Assembly: GCA_934045905.1 (NCBI GenBank)
Contig: OW203765.1
Location: 27,995,997-28,059,996 of the forward strand
Source of the DNA: Leuctra nigra
Taxonomy: Eukaryota > Arthropoda > Insecta > Plecoptera > Leuctridae
Direction: 5' to 3'
Length of the DNA stretch: 64,000 nucleotides
Both the position numbers and the translations under genes were made by a program. Positions 1-13,200 of this stretch are shown here, piece by piece. The notes under the pieces are model-generated. The model was given only the letters and a program-made list of their open reading frames with translations. It did not search any database and was not told the DNA's origin. Within the stretch, counting starts at the first letter, position 1. Each line of letters begins with the position of its first letter.

Positions 1-327
1 GCTGGACCAGTTCGGAAGATTCTTCTCATTCAGTGGTGTTGTATGCATGTATCTAGTCGTATAGTCAACCAGATGAGTCTGGAACGAAACCATCCGGGAT
101 CGTAATGAAGAGGAAGAAAGATGGAACAATTTACTTAAACTAACCTAATCTTAAAATGACATTTTAGAACCTGGGGTGCGATCATATAAAACGACAACTT
201 AGTTGTCGCGTGACAATTTTCTCATCCCAATGTTATTCGCGGCCTTCTCGAGTGAGATGCTTGTCACAATGTTCACAGATATTCACAGAAAATGTTCTAG
301 ATATTACTATCTAGATAAATATAGTTA

Positions 328-797
328 GGGTTGGCAACCTTTTTTGGTCAAAGATCGAATTTCCCAAAACTTTATAAATAAGGTAATAATGGGAGCCAAA
401 AGCAATCAAATATAAAACACTGAAAATAATTAATTGCATGACTAGTTTATTTTGATTATTTTGTTTATGTTGCTACTTTAACCCCCTTTTTGCCCCGCAG
501 GGCGTTTTTTAGAATTTCAACAATTTAAAAGTGATTTAAATGATTCTTAAATGAACAAACTGAATCAAACAATCTTCCTATTGTTGCCCCGCAGGGCATT
601 TTTTCGAAATTTCGAATGTTTCTATTCTAAAAGAGATCATGGGTTTTATTTGAACAAACTTGATCAAACAAGCATTCAATTTTTGCCCCGCAGTGTGTGT
701 TTTTTCTTCAAATTTTCGGATTTTTCTATTCCAGATTTTCATTTAAATTGTTAAGAGCCATTCAAGAACACTATAAGGAGCCGCAGGTTGCCGACCC
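328..797. repeat. hAT-like MITE with GCCCCGCAGGGC modules, copy 1
   Basis: Left GGGTTGGCAACCTTTTTTGG and right CCGCAGGTTGCCGACCC match the CAGGGGTCGGCAACC ends common in hAT elements. Inside are three tandem modules of about 95 bp, each starting TTTGCCCCGCAG (about 489, 583 and 685). Target duplication unclear. Confidence 0.65.
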
Positions 798-2632
798 ATG
801 CTGTTATAGACGATATTCTAGGATATTATGTTGCTTAATTTGGACAGCCAGCATTATCATTTGACGGATCCGCTATCACTGTTTATACTAGAGTTTTATC
901 TTGACAACATCCTGTCACAATATCGGGTGATTGTTTATTAGAAGAAATTATATGTGAATTTATAAGGATGTCTCCTGTTACAAAATTATTGAGTAATATT
1001 AAAATTTTTAAACTGTTTTCAAGCGTTCCAATTTCCGTGTAATTAAGTTGCTTATCAGTAACGTTTAAAGGGACGCGCGCGGTTCAACAAAGTGTTGTTT
1101 TAGTTCTTCTTAACAACTTGTGGCCCGGTTGTACGATCTCCCGATATGTAAGATAAAGTTCACTCTTTAGCCTAAATTGAACTTTATCGGGCTGTGTTTC
1201 ATTGGCTGTTGCCATGGTTTCAGGTGATAAATCCTACCGCTAACTTTATCGGGACTTGGTACCGGGTCTAAACGCACATTATACTCGCTATATGAACGAA
1301 GAAAAATCTCGAAAAATTATCTAAAGACGCATCGCATCACGTTACCGCAATTACCGATGACTTAATTCGATATATTGAAATCGTTAGGTCGTTGATTTTA
1401 TTTTTTCCCTTTATCGTACCCAATGAAATATTTACACAATATCGTAAATTCCATCATATTTTTAGTATGTCAGCTCAACGGCTAAATTTGTGCGGGTTTT
1501 TATTTATATTACAGGATATCAAAGTGTATTACTGATAGTCTAAGAAAACAGATATGAAAAATCAAGCAGAATTTCGACATCCTTAGGCGTTGTCTGTTGT
1601 GTACCAAATTATGAAGAAATTGCCCTAGGTAATGTATTCAGATAATAAGAACATAAACAAGTTTAGGACTACTAAGAAATGAAATAAAGATAAGACATTT
1701 TGTAACACGGGATTAGATTAATGCGATTAAAACGAGATCACACATCAGTCATTAGGTGTCAATTCAAAAGATGACTGACATGCGTCAATGCCCTATAAAT
1801 ATCTGTACATCAGAGGTAGACGGACGGAAGTCCATTTTCTCGATATAGCGTTGCACACTTTTCTACCAATCACAATTTGACTGAAGTAAACAATTTTAGT
1901 TTGAAGTATGTTCTGGCGAAATGAATAGTGCCAATTTTATAAATGATTGAATGAACGCAGAATTACTGGTTTTTGGCCTCACCTCAAGAATCTTTGAAAT
2001 GGACCTTTTCCCAGGGTACAGATCTAATAATTGTTTTTCGTTATCGAAACTGACAATTCTCTATAATAATATTTTGATTTTAGGATGCAATTATTTAATT
2101 TGGCACTTTAATTTACTGCTATTACTTGCATGAAAACATGATGATTTACATTATGAATAATTAACGCTCACCTTACTAAGAAGGCGCATTGATAATTGAT
2201 ATGCATTGATAAGTGAACCCTTGTATTTGGAAATTAAAATGCAACCATAAATTGGCACAACTGAGACTGTAAGAATAACCTTAAAAACGATTTCGCTTAA
2301 AAAGGGCACATGGGAGTGAAGCAAAATCTTATTATGTAATGACATATCTAATGTTATGTTAATAACGGCTTTCTAACTTCATCAATATGGAAATCGATAT
2401 CAAACCTACGAAATATCATCCCTGAAGTTTAACTGTACACAGACCACTGATCTCAAAATATACACAGACACGAACCGAACTATTATTGTTCAACTCTATT
2501 TAAATCCCATATCAGAAAACCTTGAAAATATATTTGTAATTTTTAAATGGCCACAAAAGGTTTTAAAGTTATTTTTTCAATTTGAAACACCTATACCTAA
2601 TTTTTCAGTCAGCTAGAAATTAATAAAAAAAC

Positions 2633-2906
2633 GAATTCTTTGGGACAATTCACGAACTGTATTATTTAATATCAAATTATCTCAATATTTCGGTCACTTT
2701 TAGCAACCTTCATCAGAAGAAAATCAAAAATCAAAAGGTTTTTAAAAAATAGAAAACTTTGAAAATTTTTGAATACCTCATTTGTAAAATCTAAAGAAAT
2801 TGAGAGGTTTTTGATATTCTCTTGATGAAGGTTGCTGCAAGTGACCGAAATATTGAGATTATTTGATATTAAATAATATAGTGTGTAAATCTTCCCAAGA
2901 ATTAAT
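2633..2906. repeat. fold-back element
   Basis: AATATCAAATTATCTCAATA TTTCGGTCAC on the left and its inverse (GTGACCGAAATATTGAG) on the right, with CAACCTTCATCAGAAG / GATGAAGGTTG inside. About 274 bp, in the flank downstream of the transporter. Confidence 0.65.
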
Positions 2907-4280
2907 ATTTTTGTTTAAACCATCCAAACAATCGGGAAACGACAATTTTTTCATCGCTAGAAATTGATATCAATGAAAAATAAACCAAATTTGCGAAAAT
3001 CTAATTTTTCCGCACACACGATACTATTTAAAACCCACCTTAAATCGTGTTTTCTGAAAAAGAGCACCAAAAAGTCACAATCGCTCTCACTACCTTTATT
3101 AAACCACCACTGATTACGAAGTCAATAAAAAGCTTCCAGGATTGTCTAAATATCTTCTTCTAAGTGATAAAAAGAGGGGGCGGAGAGGGGGAGGGCTGTA
3201 TCTCTGACGTATATGTACTTACTCACTGAAATACGCACTTATTTGACACACACTGACATATTAATACAGTGATAAGCTATCACTACATTGAAGATGATCG
3301 ATCGCATAGGGCGTGTGGCTACCTAACTGTCAGCAGCAGAAATTGATGATAATAATCAATTATGCAGGAGTTTACGTTCATTATTTCAAAGCTCTAATGA
3401 AGTAAATTATTTTGTTAAAGGGACACGCGTTGATAAAATTGTTATCTCGAAAGGGATAAAAATATAAAATACAGAGTTGGCCAAACAATTCACGTAAGGA
3501 AATTAATGTTTCCTCATTCGAAATAAATTTTGTTATTACCCTGGTAACAGGCACTACTAAATGACGGTTACCTCGTTGAAAAATTGCTTAGGCCCTAAGG
3601 GGAGGGGGGAATGGGGGTATTTGACCCCCCCCCCACTTTTCATCCCGACACCCCCAGAGATACAAAAATTTGTCAAAAACAGCACATTAGCTCCATTATG
3701 AGGCTGAATAATTCTCAAATATTTCTCACCTCTGCAAAAAAACTAATTGAACAAATTGAAGTTTCAAGTTTCTTTCTTTCTTTCTTTATATTTGATAACA
3801 GCAGTACAGTGCAATTAGATCTGCAGTTCTACAATAGATCTAATAGACAAAAATACAAACAAAAATACAACACAAATAATACCACAATTTTCACGAGTCT
3901 TCCCTATTGCACCAATTCCTAGCTTAATCTCACGTCAACAATTATCACAATGGCATCACAAATACATATCAATAATAATAATTGCACTTTTTGATTTTAT
4001 GACCAAGAAGGCCTACTCAATTAACCGCATTGTGTAGTGACCGCCTCGGTTAGATACACTGAAGCGACATTTGTAGAATTAAAGTAATACAAAAAGTGAT
4101 TTCAAACATACACTTTCCGGTCCCAAACATTCACCTCTCATTGGTGATCATCACTCATCCATACGAATATTCTTTCGTGTCAGCAAAACGACGTAGAATA
4201 ATGCCCAACTTTTGGAGAAAAGTAAGCAAATTGTTTCTCTGCTGTTTGATAAGTTATTTAATCTACTGATTATGTCGTCA

Positions 4281-7200
4281 TCATTTGGTCTCCCAGCATC
4301 CTCCTAGTTGTCTGCCGACCTTCTTGAAGATGCTTTTAGTCTTGGCTGCATCTTCTTCTTTCTTCCTCTGTTTGTACGCCACCCACTCCTTGCGGTCGTT
4401 GGGGTTCTTGGGTCCGTACTTGGGGGACGGCTTGAAGGCTCCAAACACCATCTAGTGAGGTAATAATCAAACATGAAGTACTAGTAAAACGCTCTGTGTA
4501 CCGTGTTGATAAGCGAGCCTTCGGATTATGCTATTTGATATGGGTTTGTAAACCTCTGCTATAGAGGCCTTGGACCTGAAGCATCAAGAAGGCACTGATA
4601 TAATACTTGAAATTATGGTATAAATTTGCAAATATTTCAAGATTAGAACAAAAAGTCATTAAAATTACAATGACTTTTGAAGATAACGACAGATTAGTAT
4701 GACAATTTGCCCAAAAAATACCTCAAATGCTGATTCCAATGATCATGCAAGATCTGTCAAACGGTTCTAGTTGAAATTTTAAAAATCACAAGATAGATGG
4801 TTTTAAAGTTTAACCAATGGGAGGGTTTGGCTGAAACTTTGTAAGGGACAATGTTGGTTGCAATGAGTTTACGAAATTTCAAATTGATCGGACCAACCAA
4901 TCAAAAGATATCTTTTTTAAATTTGAACCAATCACAGAATCCCGTTTTAAAACGATCCCAGAGACCGCTTAGATTACGTTTAGTGTGTGCACAATTTCAG
5001 ATGGATTGGTTGTGCGGTTCGACCGGTACAATAACTAAACTAGGAAAACGCTCAGTGTAACGCGTTGATGAGCGAGCACGGGTACGTGCAAATTCTCGAA
5101 CCGGAAATGCGTACATAACGCAAAAAAACATACACATCCATATTTAATTGAAATATGATCACTCAATCAATAAAAAAGTATAATTATTATGCTTTTCATC
5201 GAAACTTGAAAATAGCATCGAAGCACCCTGGTAAATATAGCAAATCATGATTCAATTCAAGTGGCACTGGAAAACATTACTTTCGATACTTCATTACTGA
5301 CAGATATAAAAAATGTCAATAAGTTCATACGTTCTTAACTGATTGGGATGAAATTTTGTAAAAGAAGAGACAATCTTGGTCTTAATGATCATGCAAAGTA
5401 TGAGTTTGATCAGAGTTATCGAAGACAGTTTTAATTTTCAGCCTATCAGGAGACATTTATTTAAATTTAACCAATGAATGGATTTCAAATATAATTAGGG
5501 CCTGCAAATAGATAAGGGTGGGTTTACATGTGTGCAAAATTTCAGCTCGATCGAAGAAAAACTCTGACCTGTATAGCCAAAATATGAATTTGATCAGAAT
5601 TATGGAAGACCGTTTTATTTTTTCAGCCTATCAGGAGATATTTATTTTAATTTTAACCAATGAATGGATTTAAAAAAAATTAGGTCTGCATACAGAGAAG
5701 GTTGGTTTTACATGTGTGCAAAATTTCAGATCGATAGGTGAAACGGTGCGACCTGTGTATCGACTATTAACAGACAAAAAAAAAAAAAAAAATACAAAAA
5801 AAAAAAAAAAAAAAAAAAAACAGAGGTCCGTGCCAAAAGAGCCAAAAGGAGACGCTCGCTTCGCTCGCTCAATAAACAAACACAAGTGCCATATGAGTAT
5901 ACCGTGATGACGCTCGCCTAACAACAAGAAGAAGCATTCCATTTGGAGGTCAACGGGTAAATGGGCGGTGCATTCCGGGTTGTGTCCTATGTAACATTCA
6001 AGGATGTGAAAGAACAGTACTTACTTCTTTAAGCGGCAAATCCCTTCTGCTCCAGAAACTAATCCCCATCCAGATGGGAATTTGTGCGACTGCCAAACCC
6101 GCCAATGTCCACGCAAGAACTGAAATAAAAGGGTATTTGTAAATCATTTTAATGCTAGGACTTATAAACATTAAGGGGAAGGAAGAGCCTCTGAATGAGG
6201 ACCCCGGCTGGAAAGCAGTTATCGTCCCGTCTCGTTGAAGATAGACTAGATGTTAAAGCGACAAAGTTGTGGAGAATGAATTGCAGATTATGCAGCGTTG
6301 ACCACTTATTTGAAATTTTTAATCACCTTAAAGTTATAAGTAGTTATATGTTGCGTAATTATTGAGTAAATAAAACTAATAATTTAAAAAGTTGGTTCAA
6401 CGACGCTTAAACTAGATTTAATTTCAAGCAACTTTGCTCTTGAAACTTTTTTTCTAACTTGATCGGTAGAGGCACAATTTGCTTTCTCACACCATCAATG
6501 TTATGAGTTTTGCATAAACCAGGGGCACTGAAACCGACTGAAGTTGCAAGTAAACATTCTGGGAGTTCCAGTAACTGTGTGGAAGGGGATGATGGGAGGG
6601 TCCTAAGAGACAGCATGGAAATATAAATAGTGCACTGATAGCGAGAGTTTGTATGTCAACAATAATCATCAGTTTCCCCGGCATTTACACAATCAACGAC
6701 GACTGGAGACAGACGGACCTCAGAGTTGTCTAAATCATCTTACCTAATTTATAAAAATCTATCTATCATAAAGTGTATACCGTCTAAAATGATTGGAAAT
6801 GGCCTAAAATTAAATTTTCATTGTAAGTTAAGATAAAATAAAAGTGAAAATTTTCAGAAACATAGAATGTTGATATTCAAAACAGCCATGTACAAATCTT
6901 CCCAACAATCTAGTGGAGCGGTCGATCCACCCAGCCAAGTCGTACCGTACACTCACACTCACTCAACATACCGTAAATGCCTAATAAACTGAGGAGCAGA
7001 CCAACCACTTTTACTGTAAGCAACAACATGGCATTTTCGGCCTACTGGATCTTAAAATTGGAAAATCTCACATTGTTGCAAAATATCTTAATTTCGAGCT
7101 ATGGCCCACCCCACCCCATATACCGAATTTGGGAACAATAGGGTATGTCATTTTCGTGCTAGAGGGCCGTGAAATATGTAAAATTACACCACTTTCTGAT

Positions 7201-10200
7201 TCTGAAGATGATGATTCTGATGATATCAGGAAACACTGTTGACAGCGCCACAGCCTAAACGGCTGAGCCGATCGATCTGAAATTTTTACCATATATGCAC
7301 TTTTGGCGTCTGATGATACCTTGTCCTTACGAATTTTTTGTGCCACCATTTTGAAACCGGAAGTGACGTCATATCTTAAAAACTGATGGACCAATTGGGA
7401 CGAAACTAGCGCCAAACGATTCGGATAGTCTTCTCAATGAAATATCAACAGTCAAAATAGAAATGTACTTTTACCGAAACCGGAAATGACGTCATAAAAA
7501 TGCCAAATTTGAATGAAATCATCTCTTATAACAATAACTACATATTCAGAAGGCTTATAATGTTACATAGCATTTAAAGACACAAATTTTAGGTGGCAGT
7601 GAAGTCAGCCGCCATTTTGAAAACCGGAAGTGATGTCATAACTCGAGAACGGCTGGACCAATTGGAACGAAACTTGCGCTATACTTTATAGCATATCATT
7701 TATGGCATATACATAGTAACAAGCACAACTTTCTTAGCAACCAAATCAAAAAGGCGTATTTTTTTAAAGGAATTATAGTCTTTGGTTCCACAATATATGC
7801 TACAAATTGTAAGAATAAACTGAAAAAAGGAATGATATCCCATAAAAAACACTCCGTGTAAAAATACCAGCCAAGTCTCTTCAACTAAAAAAAAAATAGA
7901 AGAAATCTCAAAATTCAGCACTGAAAAGTAGTGATATCAAAAAAAGGCCAAGTCAAAACTTTTAAAAATTACTTGGCGCATCGTTTTTCTATGGGATTAT
8001 AGATATATTTTATGTATAGATGAGTATATTTGATTACCGACCTACTTCTATACTATTTATATGCACGATGCGCCAAGTAATTTTTAAAAGTTTTGACTTG
8101 GCCTTTTTTTGATATCACTACTTTTCAGTGCTGAATTTTGAGATTTCTTCTATTTTTTTTTTAGTTGAAGAGACTTGGCTGGTATTTTTACACGGAGTGT
8201 TTTTTATGGGTTTAATTTATCATAAGAAAATTCGCTGTTGTATTAATAAAGACTTCACTGAATATTATTTTTTATGCTATTTTTTAAATTTTAATTTGAA
8301 TATTTATGTTTTTTTGAAGATATAAATATATTTTTGCTAATTGAATAACTGTTGAAATCGGCAACACTTCTCTAAGCATCCATAATAATTCACTGTAAAT
8401 AGTAGCATCTCGGGCTATCTATTATTCTTGAGTCAATCTCGGCAAGGTTATGTCACGATGTGTATTTATTCTCATTGTGACAACAATGTCGAACAGTTTT
8501 CCCGTCTACAATTACTAGTGCAGAATAACAGATGAATTTCGACGCTCGCTAAGAGCACATCAATGTGTGTCTCTACTGTATGCACTATTTTATTATTTAT
8601 AACTGAAAACTGTATGTTATAAAGGTAAAGAAATATTTTTGGTTGCAATGTGTATCATAGCAACTGAATGATAATTATACATTGTACGTGTTATTTCACA
8701 CGTTAATCCCGAACACAGGTTTAGGTCACCGATAGCAATGATTTGTCAGACAAACGGCGAATAATTATTTAATTGTTGTATTGACCGTTATCATTACTCC
8801 AACCATTCCATTTAAAAAAAAAATCGATGTAGGTGTCAAAGGTTTCAAAATATAACATATAAAGTGTGTGACTTTTTGTTGATTTTTTCTACTAGTTTTG
8901 AGCAATTAAATAATATATGATATTATTTCAAAATTTCCTAATTCATTGATTTATAAATTTCACAACATACCACTTATATAGTCCGGAGAAAAGGCTGGAA
9001 ATATTCATGTGTATTTTTATTACTTTATTTCATTATTTTTCGTATTTTCTACTCTCTACTTACAAGAAGTAGACAGTAGACAGTGTCTACGTTCTATTAC
9101 AAGAACCACATGCACAAAAACTAAAATGATTTTCTTTTGCTCTGATTGCGATAATATTATTCTCTTAGTAAAGAACCCAGAGAGAAACAAATTTTAAACA
9201 AATTTTTCCAATGGCATTATACTCTCAGGTGGTGAAATAAGATCAGTGTCATATATCGCCGTTATAATGGTTAAAAATCAATAAAAAGGATTTGCAATCT
9301 TTGAATCTATTAGATAAGTGTTGAACACTTTATTGCGTGTGATTATTCTTGATCCTCGATGATTTTGTTCGTGTTGTGAAAGTGATGCCAATGATGTCAT
9401 TTGAGTTGGTAGCCAGTCTGGACCCAGCGATCATTAAGCGAGCGGAGCGAGCGTCTCCACTTGAAACTTATGGCTCGAATCTCTGTTTTTTTTTTGTGTG
9501 TTTATTTGTGCATTTGGCGTCTCCTGCCAAACGAAGTAATGGATCAGGCCAATTTTTTCACACAACTTAAATTACTATTCTCGTTATGGTCAAAATGATT
9601 TTCAGCAAGTTCGCTCCATTGGTTGCATCGGAAACTTGATGTATAGTTATATAGTTAGCTTGGCAATGGGGATGAAGGAAACTCTGTGTATATAACTGCA
9701 ATAGTATGACCGATCATCACCAAATTTTGCAAGGTCATGTGTACCAGCATTATAAGTGATTTTTTTACAAATCTGTAATGAGCTTCAAGAGTAATAGACA
9801 TTTTACTGACATTTGTATACTTAATTTAAAACGGCCTATAGCCACACCACCATTTGACCTAACAAATGGTCTTCGATTAATCTGATCAATCAAACTCATA
9901 TTTTGCATGGTCGTTCAGACCAACATTGTCTCTTATTTTACAAATTTTCAGTCCTACCAGTCAAGAACATAGATGCACTTATTGACAGTTTTAATAACTG
10001 TCAGAAATGACATTTCAAAACAGAAATTCCACTGCATTCTGGGTTGCTCTATGTAGCAAAGCAAAGTTTATAGATGGCTATTCTCAATATCAATGTAAGA
10101 CAGATTCTTTTCTTAGTGGATCATATTGCAATACATAATGTAGTCAAAATGTAATGGAGGTATTTCATATACATAGGTATAGGTATACCTTATCTAAAAT

Positions 10201-13200
10201 AATTTATTTTACGATATGGATTGTGTTTCACAGTTATGAAAACAACGTTTTGACTAGATAGCATCAAATTTTACACATTTCCAGCCCAATCGGTCAAGAA
10301 TGTACAGACTTATTGCTGTTTTAAGTGTTTGAATATCTGTCCAAAGAGATTGATGGTAAAATATCAGTACAATTATCTGTTATTTAATTGATCCAGAGTG
10401 TTTATGAAAAGTTGCAAGGAAAATTGGTAATAAATAATGTATAGTTAGTTATCTTTGATTGAATAGATCGTGCTTGATTGGCGATGTCGTGCGTGTCGGT
10501 GCTCGCTCATCAACGCGTTACACCGAGCGTTTTCCTAGTAACAACAATACCCGGGGTATCCGATCTCACTTCTGTTTACATTTTTTGCATGGGAACTAAA
10601 GTCGGAAGAAAACATTCATATCAAACATTGTTCCCAGCTAGACCAATCACAGTAATGACAACAAATTCGTCGCCAAATCTGATCCCGCCTTATTTACCTT
10701 TAAAAACCCCGCCTACAATAGCAATTAGGGCTGATTCTCTAGGAGCAGTCAGCCGGTCCTTCCCCTTAAGACGGATGACAAGCGTAGACTACAGAAAGAA
10801 TTGAACATTTTACGCAATCGTACATGTATCATTCAATATTAAATTACAAGGTAATTCCACCTATTAGAGTATGTACTAAGGCTGGGTATTACCAAAGTTA
10901 AAATGTGCAGGATTAACTAACTTTTGGATTACATTACGAAAAAATTAAATTTGATTAAATTATTACGAATAAGTGAAAAATATGTGTCGAATTTTGAAAT
11001 ACCATACCTGTCTTCCACATAAACAGAGGCCTGCAGAGTCGAACTTTGTGCCGTATTACCAAAGTTAAGCTATGCTGGATTAACTATAATTAATATCGGA
11101 CTAAGGCTGCGTTTCCCAAATATTCTATACCCGGGTTAGAGACGGTAAATCTGGTTTATCGAAGACAGGTTAATCGCGTCATCCAAACTTTATTCGTCTT
11201 GAAAGATTATCAAGTTAGAGAGTTGGTCAACTTGATTCACGACATAGTTTATAATCCGAAGTAACAGAGTACTCACTGTACGCAATCTCCGGGAACCTCT
11301 TGCCATTATACGTCTTCGCCTCCGACACCGCTAACCAGTAGAATATGATGATGATCAGTAGAACAGGCGTGATGATCGCCCAACAAATGCGCCAGTACCA
11401 ACTAAACCTCATGTTCGCCATGAACTGGATGTCGCGAGAGAACTTCTCCATCCCGTAGATCCAGGAGATGGTGGTTATCTGGAAGACCGTTGCCATGAAC
11501 AACACGAAGGTCACGCAGTACTCGTCGACCAAGGTCACCATCCATTGTCCGCCCTGCGTAGACAAGATTATCATTACAATCTTACAAATTAGCGGTTCAA
11601 GTCAGGTAAATGGCATTCTTAATATTTGCAGTGCAAATTGTTTATGAATAGGTTCCTTCCACGATCTGCTTGGTAGTGAGTGAGTAATTGATTTTTTTCC
11701 CGATTTTTATCAATATCTTTTGACGATGTAATTGTTTATGAACATGGCTGTAAACGTGGCTTCGTGAACCGTCCAAAGATAGTTATTTCATTGGTTGGAT
11801 TGATCAATTAGTTTTGTATTGTCCTACATATTTAGTGCTGTATTTTTGACCACTTTTCAGGCAAACAACCCATAAAAAACCCCTTGTAAAAATACCAGCC
11901 AAGTGTCTTCAACTAAAAGTTAAAACAATCAATGAAATCTAAAAATTCTGCACTGAAAAGTATAGTGATATCAAAAAATACTTGGCGCATCGTGTATATA
12001 AATAGTTAGAATTATAGGTCAGATATGAATTATACATCAAATATACATCTATACATATAATATACCTATAATGCCCTAAAAACGATGCGCCAAGTATTTT
12101 TTTGATTTTCAAATAAAGTTTTGACTTCATTTTGTCCATTTCATGAAAAATTACATTTGTAACAAATATTGATAAAAATCGGATTACATGTCTTCAAGGG
12201 CAAATTCACTACCCCCGTAATTGAAAATAGTATCCATTAGGACATTGAAAACTTTTCACTTTATCATTTTGAAGCACGTAGATAATGTAAGAAATGATGT
12301 TTCCGGAATATGCATACAATCAAAAATATTTTATGATTGCGTCTTCTTGTAAGAAACGATTGAATCTGTGACGGTAAATGACCTGAACACTTACAGGTGT
12401 GACGTAGATGAGTCCGACTAGGAACCCGATGATGCAGATGACCAGCAGGACGGTCCAATGTTTGAGCGACGTGAACTGGTCGCAGATGATGGCCACGATG
12501 GCGCTGGTACTGGACACCACTGACCCCATCCCCAGTGTGAACAACATGAGGAAGAAGATGACGGCGAACAGCTGGGGCACGGCGTCGAACTGGAGGTGTG
12601 ATGGGAGATTAGTGTCAAGTAGAGAGAACAAAATAGCATTCGATTTTATCACGGTCCTTGGCATGTGCAAGATCAATTGTCTAGAAATAAAACCGTCTTT
12701 CATCTGCAGGTTAATGTGGAGTATTAAAAACAGAGACTGGAACCGAAACCGGAACCCTTATTAATATTAAACATTATTTGGGTTCCATAACTATTCCATA
12801 AGGGTTCTTTAAATAATTAATGTCATTGAATGTTTACTTCATTGACTTTAAAATATGAAATTATTTATTACCATTTACAGTTTTTCAAATAAAAGATCAC
12901 CGAGTCAAATTAATGTTATACATTTTCTGTGCATGTAAGTCCCCAAAAGTCGATTATTTAAATACATTTGGAGACCCTTATGGAACCGAAATGTAACCGG
13001 AACCGGAACTGGAATGGGAACCGTTTTCTTTTCAGTAACCGGAATTGGAACCGATATTTTAAAAACTTGAAAACGATTTTCATTTTTCCAGTCCCTGACA
13101 AAAAAGAACAAGTCCGCTTATACAATACACATTTTTTAAATACTTTTTATACTTAGTTCAGCGATTTGAAGATATCGATACTTTAATTTATTACGAAAAA

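Larger units (their letters stand above)
1..4280. other. 3' flank of the transporter, mostly featureless
   Basis: Apart from the MITE at 328-797 and the fold-back at 2633-2906 I see no gene. A G then C homopolymer-rich patch lies at 3598-3636, followed by a C-rich stretch and a TTTC microsatellite (about 3770-3785). Confidence 0.6.
6175..10765. mobile_element. TTAA-flanked element, copy A, carrying two Helitron-like insertions
   Basis: TTAA at 6171-6174 and 10766-10769 flank GGGGAAGGA / TCCTTCCCC ends. Insertions at 6909-8210 and 9434-10538 account exactly for its extra length over copy B. It lies in the transporter intron between exons at 6119 and 11277, with no splice site disturbed. Confidence 0.88.

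Noticed and set aside
5716..5907. Lysine-rich small frame ending in [16 protein letters not shown], with relatives at 40593, 59953 and 63757 (opposite strand)
   Set aside because: It is the A-tract and 5' end of family Y elements read as protein. It recurs only because the repeat recurs, and the strand and length vary.
7839..8210. Long hairpin as a microRNA precursor
   Set aside because: It belongs to a repeated transposon family with arms of about 170 bp, far longer than a pre-miRNA. An siRNA source is possible but not shown.
11227..11276. Continuation of the transporter exon past 11277 ([10 protein letters not shown])
   Set aside because: GTGAGT at 11276 is a good donor, and the next exon (6119-6025) restores the SLC6 helix in frame, so this is intron read-through.
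12264..12764. Overlapping frames on both strands over the transporter exon (for example a Ser-rich frame 12418-12639)
   Set aside because: They are antisense or frame-shifted readings of the real exon 12589-12395 and its flanks.
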